From positions 3,286,001 through 3,350,000 of the forward strand of contig OZ220484.1 in assembly GCA_965116165.1 (NCBI GenBank): a stretch of 64,000 nt of DNA, written 5' to 3'. The notes beneath the pieces are model-generated. The model saw only the letters and a program-made list of their open reading frames with translations. It made no database searches and had not been told where the DNA came from. Below are positions 44,025-51,823 of the stretch, piece by piece. How positions within the stretch are numbered: position 1 is the stretch's first letter; every line of letters begins with the position of its first letter. The DNA comes from Azophilus sp965116165. Lineage in GTDB: Bacteria > Pseudomonadota > Gammaproteobacteria > Pseudomonadales > Azotimanducaceae. A program made the translations under genes and the position numbers.

Positions 44025-45170
44025 TCATGGTGCCAGAAGCGTTTCGAGAACATGCTCGTAGACCGCCGCCAGCGGCTCGAGGTCGGCGATGGCGATGCAT
44101 TCGTTCATTTTGTGGATCGTTGCGTTGACCGGCCCGAGCTCCACCACCTCGGTGCCGAGCGGGGCGATGAACCGTCCATCGGAGGTGCCGCCGGAGGTTG
44201 AAAGTTGGCATTCAATGCCGAGCTCATCGCGAATAGCGGCCCGCACCACATCGGTCAGGCGACCCGGCGGGGTAAGGAAGGGTTCTCCGGAAAGGTGCCA
44301 TTCCAGCAAACCGTCGAAGCCGTGCTTGTCGAGCAGGTCCGCAACGACTGCCTGGAGACCGCTTGCCGTCTGCTCGGTGGAGTAGCGAATGTTGAAGTCG
44401 AGGGTAAGTTCCCCGGGGATGACATTGCTCGCCCCGGTACCGGCGGCGATGTTGGATGCCTGAAGCCGGGTGGGTGGGTAGTGTTCATTGCCGCGGTCGA
44501 ATTGGTGGCTGAACAGTTCGTCGAGAAAGGGTGCGGCCCGATGAATGGGGTTGTCCGCCAGGTCGGGATAGGCGACATGGCCTTGTATGCCGCGAACCCT
44601 CAGGCGTCCGTTCAAAGACCCGCGGCGACCGTTGCGCACGACATCGCCCAGCACGCTTGTAGAGGATGGCTCGCCGACGATGCAAAAATCGGGTATTCGG
44701 TTTGTCCGCCGCAAGTGTGCGGCAATGTGTCGGGTACCGAATTCGGCAACCCCCTCCTCGTCGCTGGTGATCAGAAACCATAGGCGGCCACCAGGCTTGG
44801 GATGCCGCGCCAGAAAACGCTCGGCGGCGACGACCATGGCAGCCAGGCTCGATTTCATGTCGGCGGCGCCCCGTCCATACAGCCGACCATTCCGAATCCT
44901 AGGTGCAAACGGAGGCGAGCGCCACTGCGCAGCATCGCCGGGAGGCACCACATCGGTGTGGCCCGCAAAAGCGACAATCAACGGGCCGCTACCGTATTCG
45001 GCCAGCAAGTTGGCGACGTTTTCCTTGTTCAACAGCGTCGCTTTGAACCCGATGCGCCCGAGACGCTCGCGCAACAGCTCTTGGCACCCCTGGTCGTCGG
45101 GCGTGACGGAGGGGCGTTCGATGAGCGCCCTAGCCAAATCAAGTACTGGTGAGGTGGTATCCGGGGTCAT
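44025..45170 (-). CDS. dapE: Succinyl-diaminopimelate desuccinylase DapE
   Basis: DapE removes succinate from N-succinyl-LL-diaminopimelate in lysine and peptidoglycan-precursor synthesis. The 381-residue M20 metallopeptidase-family protein shows the metal residues in AFAGHTDVVPPGD (His/Asp) and LYGRGAADMKSSLAA (Asp), the catalytic TSDEEGVAEFGT (Glu-Glu), and the late metal His in LGPVNATIHKMNECI. The ATG at 45170 gives the normal length; the frame to 45272 is longer without similarity. It is cut off from dapD, the enzyme two steps upstream in the pathway, by island 2. Confidence 0.95.
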   Translation of the reverse strand: MTPDTTSPVLDLARALIERPSVTPDDQGCQELLRERLGRIGFKATLLNKENVANLLAEYGSGPLIVAFAGHTDVVPPGDAAQWRSPPFAPRIRNGRLYGRGAADMKSSLAAMVVAAERFLARHPKPGGRLWFLITSDEEGVAEFGTRHIAAHLRRTNRIPDFCIVGEPSSTSVLGDVVRNGRRGSLNGRLRVRGIQGHVAYPDLADNPIHRAAPFLDELFSHQFDRGNEHYPPTRLQASNIAAGTGASNVIPGELTLDFNIRYSTEQTASGLQAVVADLLDKHGFDGLLEWHLSGEPFLTPPGRLTDVVRAAIRDELGIECQLSTSGGTSDGRFIAPLGTEVVELGPVNATIHKMNECIAIADLEPLAAVYEHVLETLLAP

Positions 45171-45377
45171 CCTAAAACGCACACTATTCCAGAGGAAGAA
45201 GATAAAGCTGGGAAGCGTCGCACCCGGCAAAACTTCGGCATTTCGGAAATCTGACCGTTGGAAAAACGGCAATTATAGTAAATCGATAGCTAATTCGACA
45301 GGCTGCTATTTCAAGACATATGAGACTGGAGGGGGATGTCCCTGTTGTTCATACCTGACCATTCATATCCTTGATGC

Positions 45378-46319
45378 TCACATGAGCTGTTCTGTGTTCT
45401 GGATTGACAATGCGCAGCCATCCGACTTGGCTTTCATTGCCGTTAGCCGTGCTCTGATGGACTCAAGGTCACGCTGAGACAGATTGCGAACATCCCATGC
45501 GTAGGTACGTGGGTTTCTGATCAAATTGCGGACATGCTCGAAGTTGCCTCTGCCTTGGATTCTCGTCGACTCTTGCCCTTCTATTTCCTTCACAACGGAT
45601 GCCTCGAAATCCCGCAGTGTTGCATAGCCTACTGCTAAGTCTCTCACGGCCGTATTGTATCGAATACTTCCTAAGGGGTGATGCACAAAAAACTTGGAAA
45701 GCACGCTTCGTAGCTCTTCCACTGTACCCGGACAGTCGGCATAATTTCTTCCTTCCCGATAAGCTATCTTTCCGGCACGAAGTGAATGAACCAGCTTCAT
45801 CTCGTCCGGGCTTAATCCAAATTCTCCCCCTAAACTTTCTATTATTCTATAGTAATCAAAAATCATTTCTCCTCTGTTTGCTAGGTAGCATATGCCAAAA
45901 TTCCTCAATGCGACATACGCGAGGTCTGAAACAATCAGGTTTGTCTGGATCAATGCCTTCGACGAAAATCTTTCAATTGGAAGTGCTAATAACACGCTTC
46001 TTTTTGCATCTGCTTCATATGATTCCTTTTTTTCTGCTGATCTTAGGGTATTTTCTAGCCAATTATCTTGATCTTCAAGAAAAACTCCTTCCTTCTTGAG
46101 ATGCTGAACAAATAGGCTCCCCGCGCTGATGATTTTCTCTAGTCGTCTTGGTGAATAACTCGCAACTGACCACCCTGCGATTCTCCATTTGTAGGTCAAG
46201 TGTATTCGCCTGCTAATATTGCTTGACACTATTAAAACGTCTCGATCACTAATCTGGTCATTGGAAGACCGAGCTGCTGATCCAAAAATACAAATGCCTT
46301 CAACATCCTTGCTTCTCAT
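45378..46319 (-). CDS. Nucleotidyltransferase-like protein, third gene of the AT-rich trio
   Basis: A 313-residue protein. It opens almost at once with the polymerase-beta-type core: VEGICIFGSAARSSNDQISD RDVLIVSS, with the GS motif, Arg and a D-x-D (SDRD) that would hold metal and nucleotide. The helix that normally precedes GS is nearly absent, and the expected third acidic residue (near GWSVASYSP) is not obvious, so catalysis is uncertain. The rest (about 90-313) is helical (SSKALIQTNLIVSDLAYVAL RNFG; MKLVHSLRAGKIAYREGRN) and could be a HEPN-like or substrate-binding domain. It overlaps the upstream channel gene by four bases (ATGA), implying coupled translation. Base composition is much more AT-rich than neighbouring dapE and dapD. 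Possible roles are nucleotide second-messenger synthesis or RNA/protein nucleotidylation. Confidence 0.75.
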   Translation of the reverse strand: MRSKDVEGICIFGSAARSSNDQISDRDVLIVSSNISRRIHLTYKWRIAGWSVASYSPRRLEKIISAGSLFVQHLKKEGVFLEDQDNWLENTLRSAEKKESYEADAKRSVLLALPIERFSSKALIQTNLIVSDLAYVALRNFGICYLANRGEMIFDYYRIIESLGGEFGLSPDEMKLVHSLRAGKIAYREGRNYADCPGTVEELRSVLSKFFVHHPLGSIRYNTAVRDLAVGYATLRDFEASVVKEIEGQESTRIQGRGNFEHVRNLIRNPRTYAWDVRNLSQRDLESIRARLTAMKAKSDGCALSIQNTEQLM

Positions 46320-46567
46320 GGGGATATCCTCTTAAAGAGCATTGACGCTAAAAGTGCCAGAAGACAGAATCCGATTAGGCTTTGCACCGAAGCAAAAACT
46401 CGACCTAAGGATGTTGTCGGTACAATATCGCCATACCCAAGCGTAGTGAACGAGATCGCTGTATAGTAAATTGCTTCAATACAAGAAGAAATTGGCTCGT
46501 TCCCTAGTATCAATCCGAATTGATCGCGACAAAGAAAATTCAGGAAGGAAAAGAAGATAACAATCAT
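46316..46567 (-). CDS. Small two-helix potassium-channel-like protein
   Basis: An 83-residue membrane protein of the Ion_trans_2/KcsA-like type. It has a short hydrophobic N-terminus (MIVIFFSFLNFL), a pore helix and selectivity filter (AIYYTAISFTTLGYGDIVPT T, with the canonical T-x-GYGD), and a second helix (VFASVQSLIGFCLLALLASM LF). It lacks any cytoplasmic ligand-binding domain (RCK or cyclic-nucleotide type). A tetramer would form a K+ pore in the inner membrane. It overlaps both neighbours by four bases, so all three genes are one translationally coupled unit. Control would have to come from the partner proteins. Confidence 0.88.
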   Translation of the reverse strand: MIVIFFSFLNFLCRDQFGLILGNEPISSCIEAIYYTAISFTTLGYGDIVPTTSLGRVFASVQSLIGFCLLALLASMLFKRISP

Positions 46568-46971
46568 CGTGACTGTTCTAAAATATTCTGATGTTTATCT
46601 TTAATCAGGCATTTACGAAAATTTTTCGGATCAATATAGGTACTGGAAATAGAAATTTTGTGAGTATTAGTAAGAATAAACTGGCAATTGTGGAACTCGC
46701 AATCTTCTATGGTGGTACCGATCAACAAGCAGTGCTTAAAAATGCAGTTTCGAAAGGTAAGGCCAGATATGCGTGTTTTTGAGAAGCTTACACGTTCAAA
46801 AATTTTATCGTAAAGACGGTATTGTTTAGGGCCATTAGTCCGATTCAAATTGTTGGGCTCATATAATACATTTTTAATGTGGTGGGACTTTTGTAAGAGT
46901 TCATATAAATCTTTCTGAGACTTTATCGGTCTGCTATCGCTTAGATGCCAGAATTCTCTCTTGGTTGTCAT
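46564..46971 (-). CDS. Pentapeptide-repeat-like protein, first gene of the trio
   Basis: A 135-residue protein. Its centre (about 57-118) shows a five-residue periodicity with central F/L/I: RVSFSKTRISGLTFRNCIFK HCLLIGTTIEDCEFHNCQF, characteristic of right-handed pentapeptide-repeat helices. The N-terminal 50 residues (FWHLSDSRPIKSQKDLYELL QK) are predicted helical and polar. There is no signal peptide. Proteins in which pentapeptide repeats are joined to a K+-channel pore are known in bacteria; here the two parts are separate, overlapping genes. A regulatory or sensor subunit of the channel is the simplest reading. The gene is AT-rich like its partners. Confidence 0.72.
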   Translation of the reverse strand: MTTKREFWHLSDSRPIKSQKDLYELLQKSHHIKNVLYEPNNLNRTNGPKQYRLYDKIFERVSFSKTRISGLTFRNCIFKHCLLIGTTIEDCEFHNCQFILTNTHKISISSTYIDPKNFRKCLIKDKHQNILEQSR

Positions 46972-47018
46972 AGGCGAATCGTACCTGCTTATAAGTGAGC
47001 AATAATTATCGATTTTCG

Positions 47019-48060
47019 TTAGACAATTTGCATCTTCAAATAGAAAGTTCTCGAGAAGCCAAGCCCGGACGGAAAGCGCTTCTCGGTGAGGCTTTCGACA
47101 AATAGCTGACCCCGGAATTGATTGCTCTCATAGCCTGCCTGCAGGTTTATGATCTCCACCCCGTCCCGCACCACACGACTACGCTCGTCGAGGGGTGTTT
47201 CGCCTGTTACGCTGAGCTCTCCACACACAAAGAAACCGGCTCCGTCGCAGACCGGCGGCTCGCGGTATCGCTCGCGCAGTATGCAGTATGATGTGCGCCG
47301 CATCGACCGCCCTTATGGGCGTCTGAGCAGCCCATTTCGAGTGCAGTGCTTGTAGGTCGCGCCGGCGTAATCGCCGGCGGACCAATTCTTGACCCGCGCC
47401 GACGGTTCATCGACTTGCGTCACGCTCTCTTCCTCTTCCATCGGTTGGATGCGATCCACCTTGAAGCGTCCGTTCGTGCCGCTGGTTTGCGGTCGCCAGT
47501 CGCCCAGGCCGATCCTACGGCCACCGATTTGCAGCCACTTCTTCCAGGTTTCGCACGTCGACGACTTCCTCGTCGCAGTCCAGGACGAATGTGGCGCTCC
47601 ACTGCGGGAAGAGGGCGCGGGTGCGGTTTAGGCGGTTGCGCTGCACCACCACGTTCGTCGTGAATTGGGTGGTCTTGCACAATTCCTTGACGGTCGTGCC
47701 CAGCTTCTTGTGGTCGTAGAAGAAGTTGACCTCCTCGACGAGCAGCCCCTCGCGCACGGTCGCTCCCTCAAAGCCAGCACTTTCGATGTTGGCGTTGGTG
47801 CCGATAAAGGCGGACGAAGCGACCCGTCCCATGTCATCTGTGAGCACACGAACCTCCTGCCAATTGTCGGACTCTATGTAGAACGCCGCCAAGTTCAGGT
47901 AGCCTTTGCCATCGGGGAAATGCGTCCCTAGCCCGGCTTCATAGCTCCAATCTTGGGCGAGCGTCAGATTGAAGCCGCCGGATATGTAGCCTTTTGAGGC
48001 GCTGGCATAAGCATTCAGGCACTCGGAAATCTCGTGGCTAAGCACAAAGCGGCGTAATAG
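47019..48060 (-). pseudogene. Decayed TonB-dependent receptor, C-terminal part
   Basis: On the minus strand, one frame (from about 48045) reads LNAYASASKGYISGGFN, then YEAGLGTHFPDGKGYLNLAA FYIESDNWQEVRV and SAFIGTNANIESAGFEG, clear receptor barrel sequence. Another frame near the far end reads DGVEIINLQAGYESNQFRGQ LFVESLTEKRFPSG, also receptor-like. Between them (about 47290-47650) the reading frame is foreign, including GLGDWRPQTSGTNGRFKVDR, which does not resemble a TonB receptor. The N-terminal plug is missing. It is a composite relic rather than a gene. Confidence 0.75.
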
Positions 48061-48188
48061 TTGGGCGTATGTCTCGTCTAGTTAAATATCAAAGAAGTCA
48101 AGCCTGTTGTCAACAAATGCGTCAATTTGGGATTGCAATCTGGGACGGATCCTGACACACTGTCCGAAATTGACACGCGGCTGACGGC

Positions 48189-49448
48189 ATGAACCTTCAA
48201 TGCGCCAACGAGTTCTCCGAGTTGATGACACGCGCCGGTCTGGGCATTGGGGAGGCCGCCGAATTGCTGGGCGTCAATGCCCGGACCGTGCGGCGCCACA
48301 TCAACGGCGAGGGGAAACGCATCGACCGGCTGAAGATCGAAAAGCTGCGTGAGGTTGCGAATACGCGCTGCCCCGCGGATCGGCGGGAGGGATTTCGTTT
48401 CATCGATCTCTTCGCGGGGATTGGTGGACTGCGCCGCCCGTTCGAGGAAATCGGCGGCCGCTGCGTGTTCACGTCCGAGTGGGACCGGTTCTGCAAGGAA
48501 ACCTACACGGCGAACTTTCCGGAGCCGGCCGATAGCGACCACGAATTTGTCGGCGACATACGCCCATACGCGGACAAGCCCGAAGCCGTGCCGCCGCACG
48601 ATGTCCTATTGGCCGGCTTTCCGTGCCAGCCATTTTCGATCGCCGGCGTGTCCAAGAGAAATGCGCTGGGCCGACCGCATGGCTTCCTTTGCGGTACGCA
48701 GGGAACGCTGTTCTACGATCTGGCGAGGATCATCGACCATCACCGTCCCCTCGCCTTCCTGCTTGAGAATGTGAAGAATCTCAAGCGTCACGACGGTGGC
48801 CGGACCTTCGCGACAATCATGCGCGTTCTCAAGGGTGAGTTGGGCTACAGCGTCGAGACGCGGGTGGTGGATTCCTCCCCGTGGGTTCCCCAGAGACGGG
48901 AGCGAATTTTCATGGTTGGGTTCAGGGAACCGATCACCTTCAATTTCGATGAGCTCGCAATACCGCCCGGCCAGGCACCCACGCTGCGGGCGGTTCTGGA
49001 TAAGCATGTTGATCCAAAATACACGCTCACCGAACGCCTGTGGGACTATCTTCAGGGTTACAAGAGAAGGCATCGGAGCGCGGGCAACGGGTTCGGCTAC
49101 TCCCTTTTTGGCCCGGATGATGTGGCCCGCACCCTTTCTGCCCGCTATTACAAGGACGGGTCGGAAATCCTGATTCGCCAAGTGAGCCGGCGCCCGCGTC
49201 GCCTGACCCCGAGGGAGTGTGCGCGGCTGATGGGTTTTGAAAGGCCGGGCGGGATGGAGTTCCGAATACCGGTATCGGACACCCAGGCCTATCGTCAATT
49301 CGGTAACGCCGTGGTTGTGCCCGTGGTGCGGGCGGTGGCCCAACTCATGAAGCCGCGCATCGTTGAACTGCTCTCAAGGGAGGGTCGTCAACCCACCTCG
49401 GCCAGCCAGAACGAATTCCTGTTTCCCGAACCCGCCGTAGCCATCTGA
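48189..49448 (+). CDS. EcoRII/Dcm-like DNA (cytosine-5) methyltransferase
   Basis: A 419-residue C5-methyltransferase, the modification enzyme of a type II system. An N-terminal helix-turn-helix (GIGEAAELLGVNARTVRRHI N) precedes motif I (FIDLFAGIGGLRRPFEEIGG), motif IV with catalytic Cys146 (GFPCQPFSIAG), motif VI (LLENVKNL), motif VIII (PQRRERIFMVGF) and motifs IX-X (RRLTPRECARLMGF; QFGNAVVVPVV). M.EcoRII and Dcm modify the inner C of CCWGG, and the adjacent endonuclease remnant is EcoRII-like, so that specificity is likely. The N-terminal HTH is also seen in family members that repress their own gene. It looks fully functional. Confidence 0.93.
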   Translation: MNLQCANEFSELMTRAGLGIGEAAELLGVNARTVRRHINGEGKRIDRLKIEKLREVANTRCPADRREGFRFIDLFAGIGGLRRPFEEIGGRCVFTSEWDRFCKETYTANFPEPADSDHEFVGDIRPYADKPEAVPPHDVLLAGFPCQPFSIAGVSKRNALGRPHGFLCGTQGTLFYDLARIIDHHRPLAFLLENVKNLKRHDGGRTFATIMRVLKGELGYSVETRVVDSSPWVPQRRERIFMVGFREPITFNFDELAIPPGQAPTLRAVLDKHVDPKYTLTERLWDYLQGYKRRHRSAGNGFGYSLFGPDDVARTLSARYYKDGSEILIRQVSRRPRRLTPRECARLMGFERPGGMEFRIPVSDTQAYRQFGNAVVVPVVRAVAQLMKPRIVELLSREGRQPTSASQNEFLFPEPAVAI

Positions 49449-49451
49449 GTC

Positions 49452-49680
49452 ATGGTCGCCGACACCGTCGCACCGGATGTCCGCTGTGGGACGATGGCGG
49501 GTAGCGACGACATGGGAATGCGCGGCCAAGGGACGACCACTTCTCCCGAACGGCGTGACCGCCGTGCGCGCCGCACTCCGTTTGCTACGCTCACTCCGCA
49601 CAGCGCGCCAACGCCGTGCCGGTTCCCGGGAGGCCGTCATTACCGCTCGGACATCCTACCCGAAAGTGTGCGGTTTTCAG
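49452..49680 (+). pseudogene. Possible vsr (very-short-patch repair nuclease) relic
   Basis: Directly after the methyltransferase, frames read VAPDVRCGTMAG and RGQGTTTSPERRDRR, and another frame VPGRP, in the order DPxxRSxxMAxIRxxxTxPE ... LPGRPD expected for Vsr. Vsr genes commonly accompany Dcm-type methyltransferases. The match is patchy and out of frame, with no intact active site, so this is a tentative assignment. Confidence 0.4.
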
Positions 49681-49753
49681 TTGCCATTGACACTACGGAA
49701 CGGCGCACAGCATGGCTGGTGTCGGACGAATCGGGATGGAGGGTTGAGCGGCG

Positions 49754-50984
49754 ATGAGACGCGGCCAGTTGCGCGATTACTTCGCCGGTGTCGGCGTCAA
49801 GCGTCTGACCGCTGTTGATGCCGAGCCGCACCGGTCCAATCAGCACGAGGTGGGCACTACGCGGGACATGCGCGACCAGTTCCTTGGCGAAGTTCAGCAT
49901 GAGCAGTTCCGGGCCATCTACGTCTGGCTCGCCGAGGACCGGGACGGATTCACCGCGGAAGGAACCGTGACCCATTACGATGCACGGGAGCAGCAGGTGG
50001 ATAGGGCACCGGAATGGCGTCTGTACTACGACTCAAATCCGGTCACAGAGGCCATGCGGGAAGGCGATACCCTGTTTCTGGCCATGACCGACGACCGACT
50101 GCTCTATTTTGTCGTTGCGTCGGAAGGCTCGACCAGCGAGCGGCAGCTCTCTTGGCTTTTCGACCTTCGCCCGGGGGGGACGATCATTTGTGTCGCGCAA
50201 GGTCTCGGACAACGAGACGGAGTTGGGCTTCGCCGCGCGTCTCATTCTCAACGAGATCGGCATCGAATTCGGGGAGCCGGACCCCGACAGGATCGACGCC
50301 ATAATCGAGCCCTTCGACGAGGCGTTTCCGAAGACCGTTGAGTTCTCGAAACTCGCCCGCCGCAAGCTGCCCGAGAGGGTGAGTGTCGAGGACGACCCCG
50401 ATACGGCGCTTGTGGCCTGGCTGGGTTACGAGGAAGCGTTGTTCCGGCGCCTTGAGCGACGGATTGTCGCTGCGCGTCTTGACCAAGGTTTTCGGGACGA
50501 TGGCGGGACAACGGATGTCGACGGCTTCCTCCGGTTCTCGCTGAGTGTTCAGAACCGGAGGAAGTCGCGCATGGGGCAGTCGCTGGAGCATCATCTTGAG
50601 GCGGTGTTCCTTGCCCACGGGATCGACTATGTTCGCGGGGCCGTAACCGAGAACAACCAGCGGCCGGATTTCCTGTTCCCCAGCGAAGAAGCATATCGGG
50701 CCGCTCCCGACACCGGCCATGCCTGCCTGACCATGCTTGGCGCGAAATCAAGCTGCAAGGATCGGTGGAGACAGGTTCTGGCCGAGGCGTCGAAAATTCC
50801 GAGCAAGCATCTTCTCACCCTTGAGCCGGGGATTTCCGAGTCGCAGACAAGTCAAATGGCGAATTCGGATCTGCAACTGGTGGTGCCGCGGTCGATTCAG
50901 GAAACCTATACAGATGACCAGTGCGCTTGGCTTTGGAATGTCCGTGACTTCATTCGAGAAGTCCAAACGCGCGCATGCGAATGA
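49754..50984 (+). pseudogene. EcoRII-like restriction endonuclease, frameshifted
   Basis: The first frame (49754 to about 50172) encodes the EcoRII N-terminal effector domain: MRRGQLRDYFAGVGVKRLTA VDAE, SNQHEVGTTRDMR and APEWRLYYDSNPVTEAMREG DTLF. The second frame (to 50984) encodes the EcoRII C-terminal nuclease: GQSLEHHLEAVFLAHGIDYV RG, RPDFLFPS, LTMLGAKSSCKDRWRQVLAE A and KHLLTLEPGISESQTSQM, with the Asp and the Lys-x2-Cys-Lys-type catalytic residues in place. The two parts join at a run of seven G (50173-50179); removing one G gives one continuous protein of about 410 residues. Everything else is conserved, so this is a recent mutation, a phase-variable switch or a sequencing error. The type IIE enzyme would cut CCWGG and need a second site as effector. 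Confidence 0.85.
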
Positions 50985-51163
50985 TCTCCTCGAAATGTGG
51001 CCACATGAGATGCCGGGCCGTCGCGATAACCAGACCTCCAAGCGAACGAGGCGCCGGTTTATCCGTTCAGGGAAGCCTCCCGTGTCTCCCCGAAACCGTA
51101 TCGAAGAGATCGTTCGCGCTCTCCGCGGCGAATCAAGACCAAGACACCAAGCACTATCGATCC

Positions 51164-51397
51164 CTACGGATCGCGGCAATGGAAGTGTCGGTAGAATTCT
51201 TGTCGATCCAGGCCGCGATAATATTTGTCGTATACGACCCCGGCGATTTCCTCGTCGGTATATGGATCGAGATCGGCCCCATATATCTGCCGATAATCAT
51301 CTATCGTGCGCCCGAGACATTGTTGCTTGGTCTTAGTAGACGCCTTCGTCTCCCAAGTAGCCTTATGTCTCCAAAAGAGATGTGCCACAAGCCTCAT
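51164..51397 (-). CDS. Small hypothetical protein
   Basis: About 77 residues from ATG 51397 (an upstream ATG at 51415 is also possible). It is polar, with TIDDYRQIYGADLDPYTDEE IAGVVYDKYYRGLDRQEFYR HF. No known domain is recognised; the DPYTDEEIA..VYDKYY stretch looks like a conserved short motif rather than random coding. It overlaps the lipoprotein gene upstream on the same strand, so the two may be co-transcribed. Confidence 0.5.
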   Translation of the reverse strand: MRLVAHLFWRHKATWETKASTKTKQQCLGRTIDDYRQIYGADLDPYTDEEIAGVVYDKYYRGLDRQEFYRHFHCRDP

Positions 51398-51641
51398 CAA
51401 GCTGAGCCAGATCAAAATCCGACAAATTCCGGTAGGACTTCCTGACCTGCAACACCGACCGACGAGAAAAAAGTCTATCCCGATCCTGATCAGGAGCCTC
51501 TAGCCAAGCGAGGTAAGTATCGAAGTGCCGCTGCAGATCCTGCACATCCACGCATGTCATTCCATAACCGGACAGGGAAGGGTCGCCACACGCAACAAGG
51601 CACAACAACACCGCGACAACTGAAGACAGACGCCAACGCAT
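51363..51641 (-). CDS. Small predicted lipoprotein
   Basis: A 92-residue protein from ATG 51641. It starts with a lipoprotein signal (MRWRLSSVVAVLLCLVACGD) whose LVAC lipobox would make Cys18 the lipidated N-terminus. The mature part (CVDVQDLQRHFDTYLAWLEA) is helical and charged, with no known domain. It lies next to repeat D7 within island 2. Its function is unknown. Confidence 0.6.
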   Translation of the reverse strand: MRWRLSSVVAVLLCLVACGDPSLSGYGMTCVDVQDLQRHFDTYLAWLEAPDQDRDRLFSRRSVLQVRKSYRNLSDFDLAQLDEACGTSLLET

Positions 51642-51717
51642 CGACTCAATCCTGCAATCTGCGATACGGTCTCGACGCCATTCTCGACATAGACATAAAA
51701 AGCTCGTCAATATGCTC

Positions 51718-51823
51718 TAAGGAAATTCTGATTAATCCTGTAGTCGGGGCAGATAGTTTAATAAAATCAATAGCTTACGAGTATATCAATGCTACTCTAT
51801 CGAATTGTTCAGACCTTCCTTAG
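51718..51823 (+). repeat. Family D repeat, copy D7
   Basis: Full-length: TAAGGAAATTCTGATTAATC at the left, TTTAATAAAATCAATAGCTT in the middle, ATCGAATTGTTCAGACCTTC at the right. On the minus strand its end overlaps the dapD stop codon. It marks the island 2 / dapD junction. Confidence 0.85.

Noticed and set aside
47290..47530. Small phage-like protein containing GLGDWRPQTSGTNGRFKV on the minus strand
   Set aside because: It lacks a start and sits inside frameshifted receptor sequence; the similarity is an impression from one short motif, so I did not list it as a gene.
47346..47663. Plus-strand frame of 105 codons opposite the TonB receptor relic
   Set aside because: Low-complexity Arg/Ala/Pro translation with no motif; treated as a shadow of decayed sequence.
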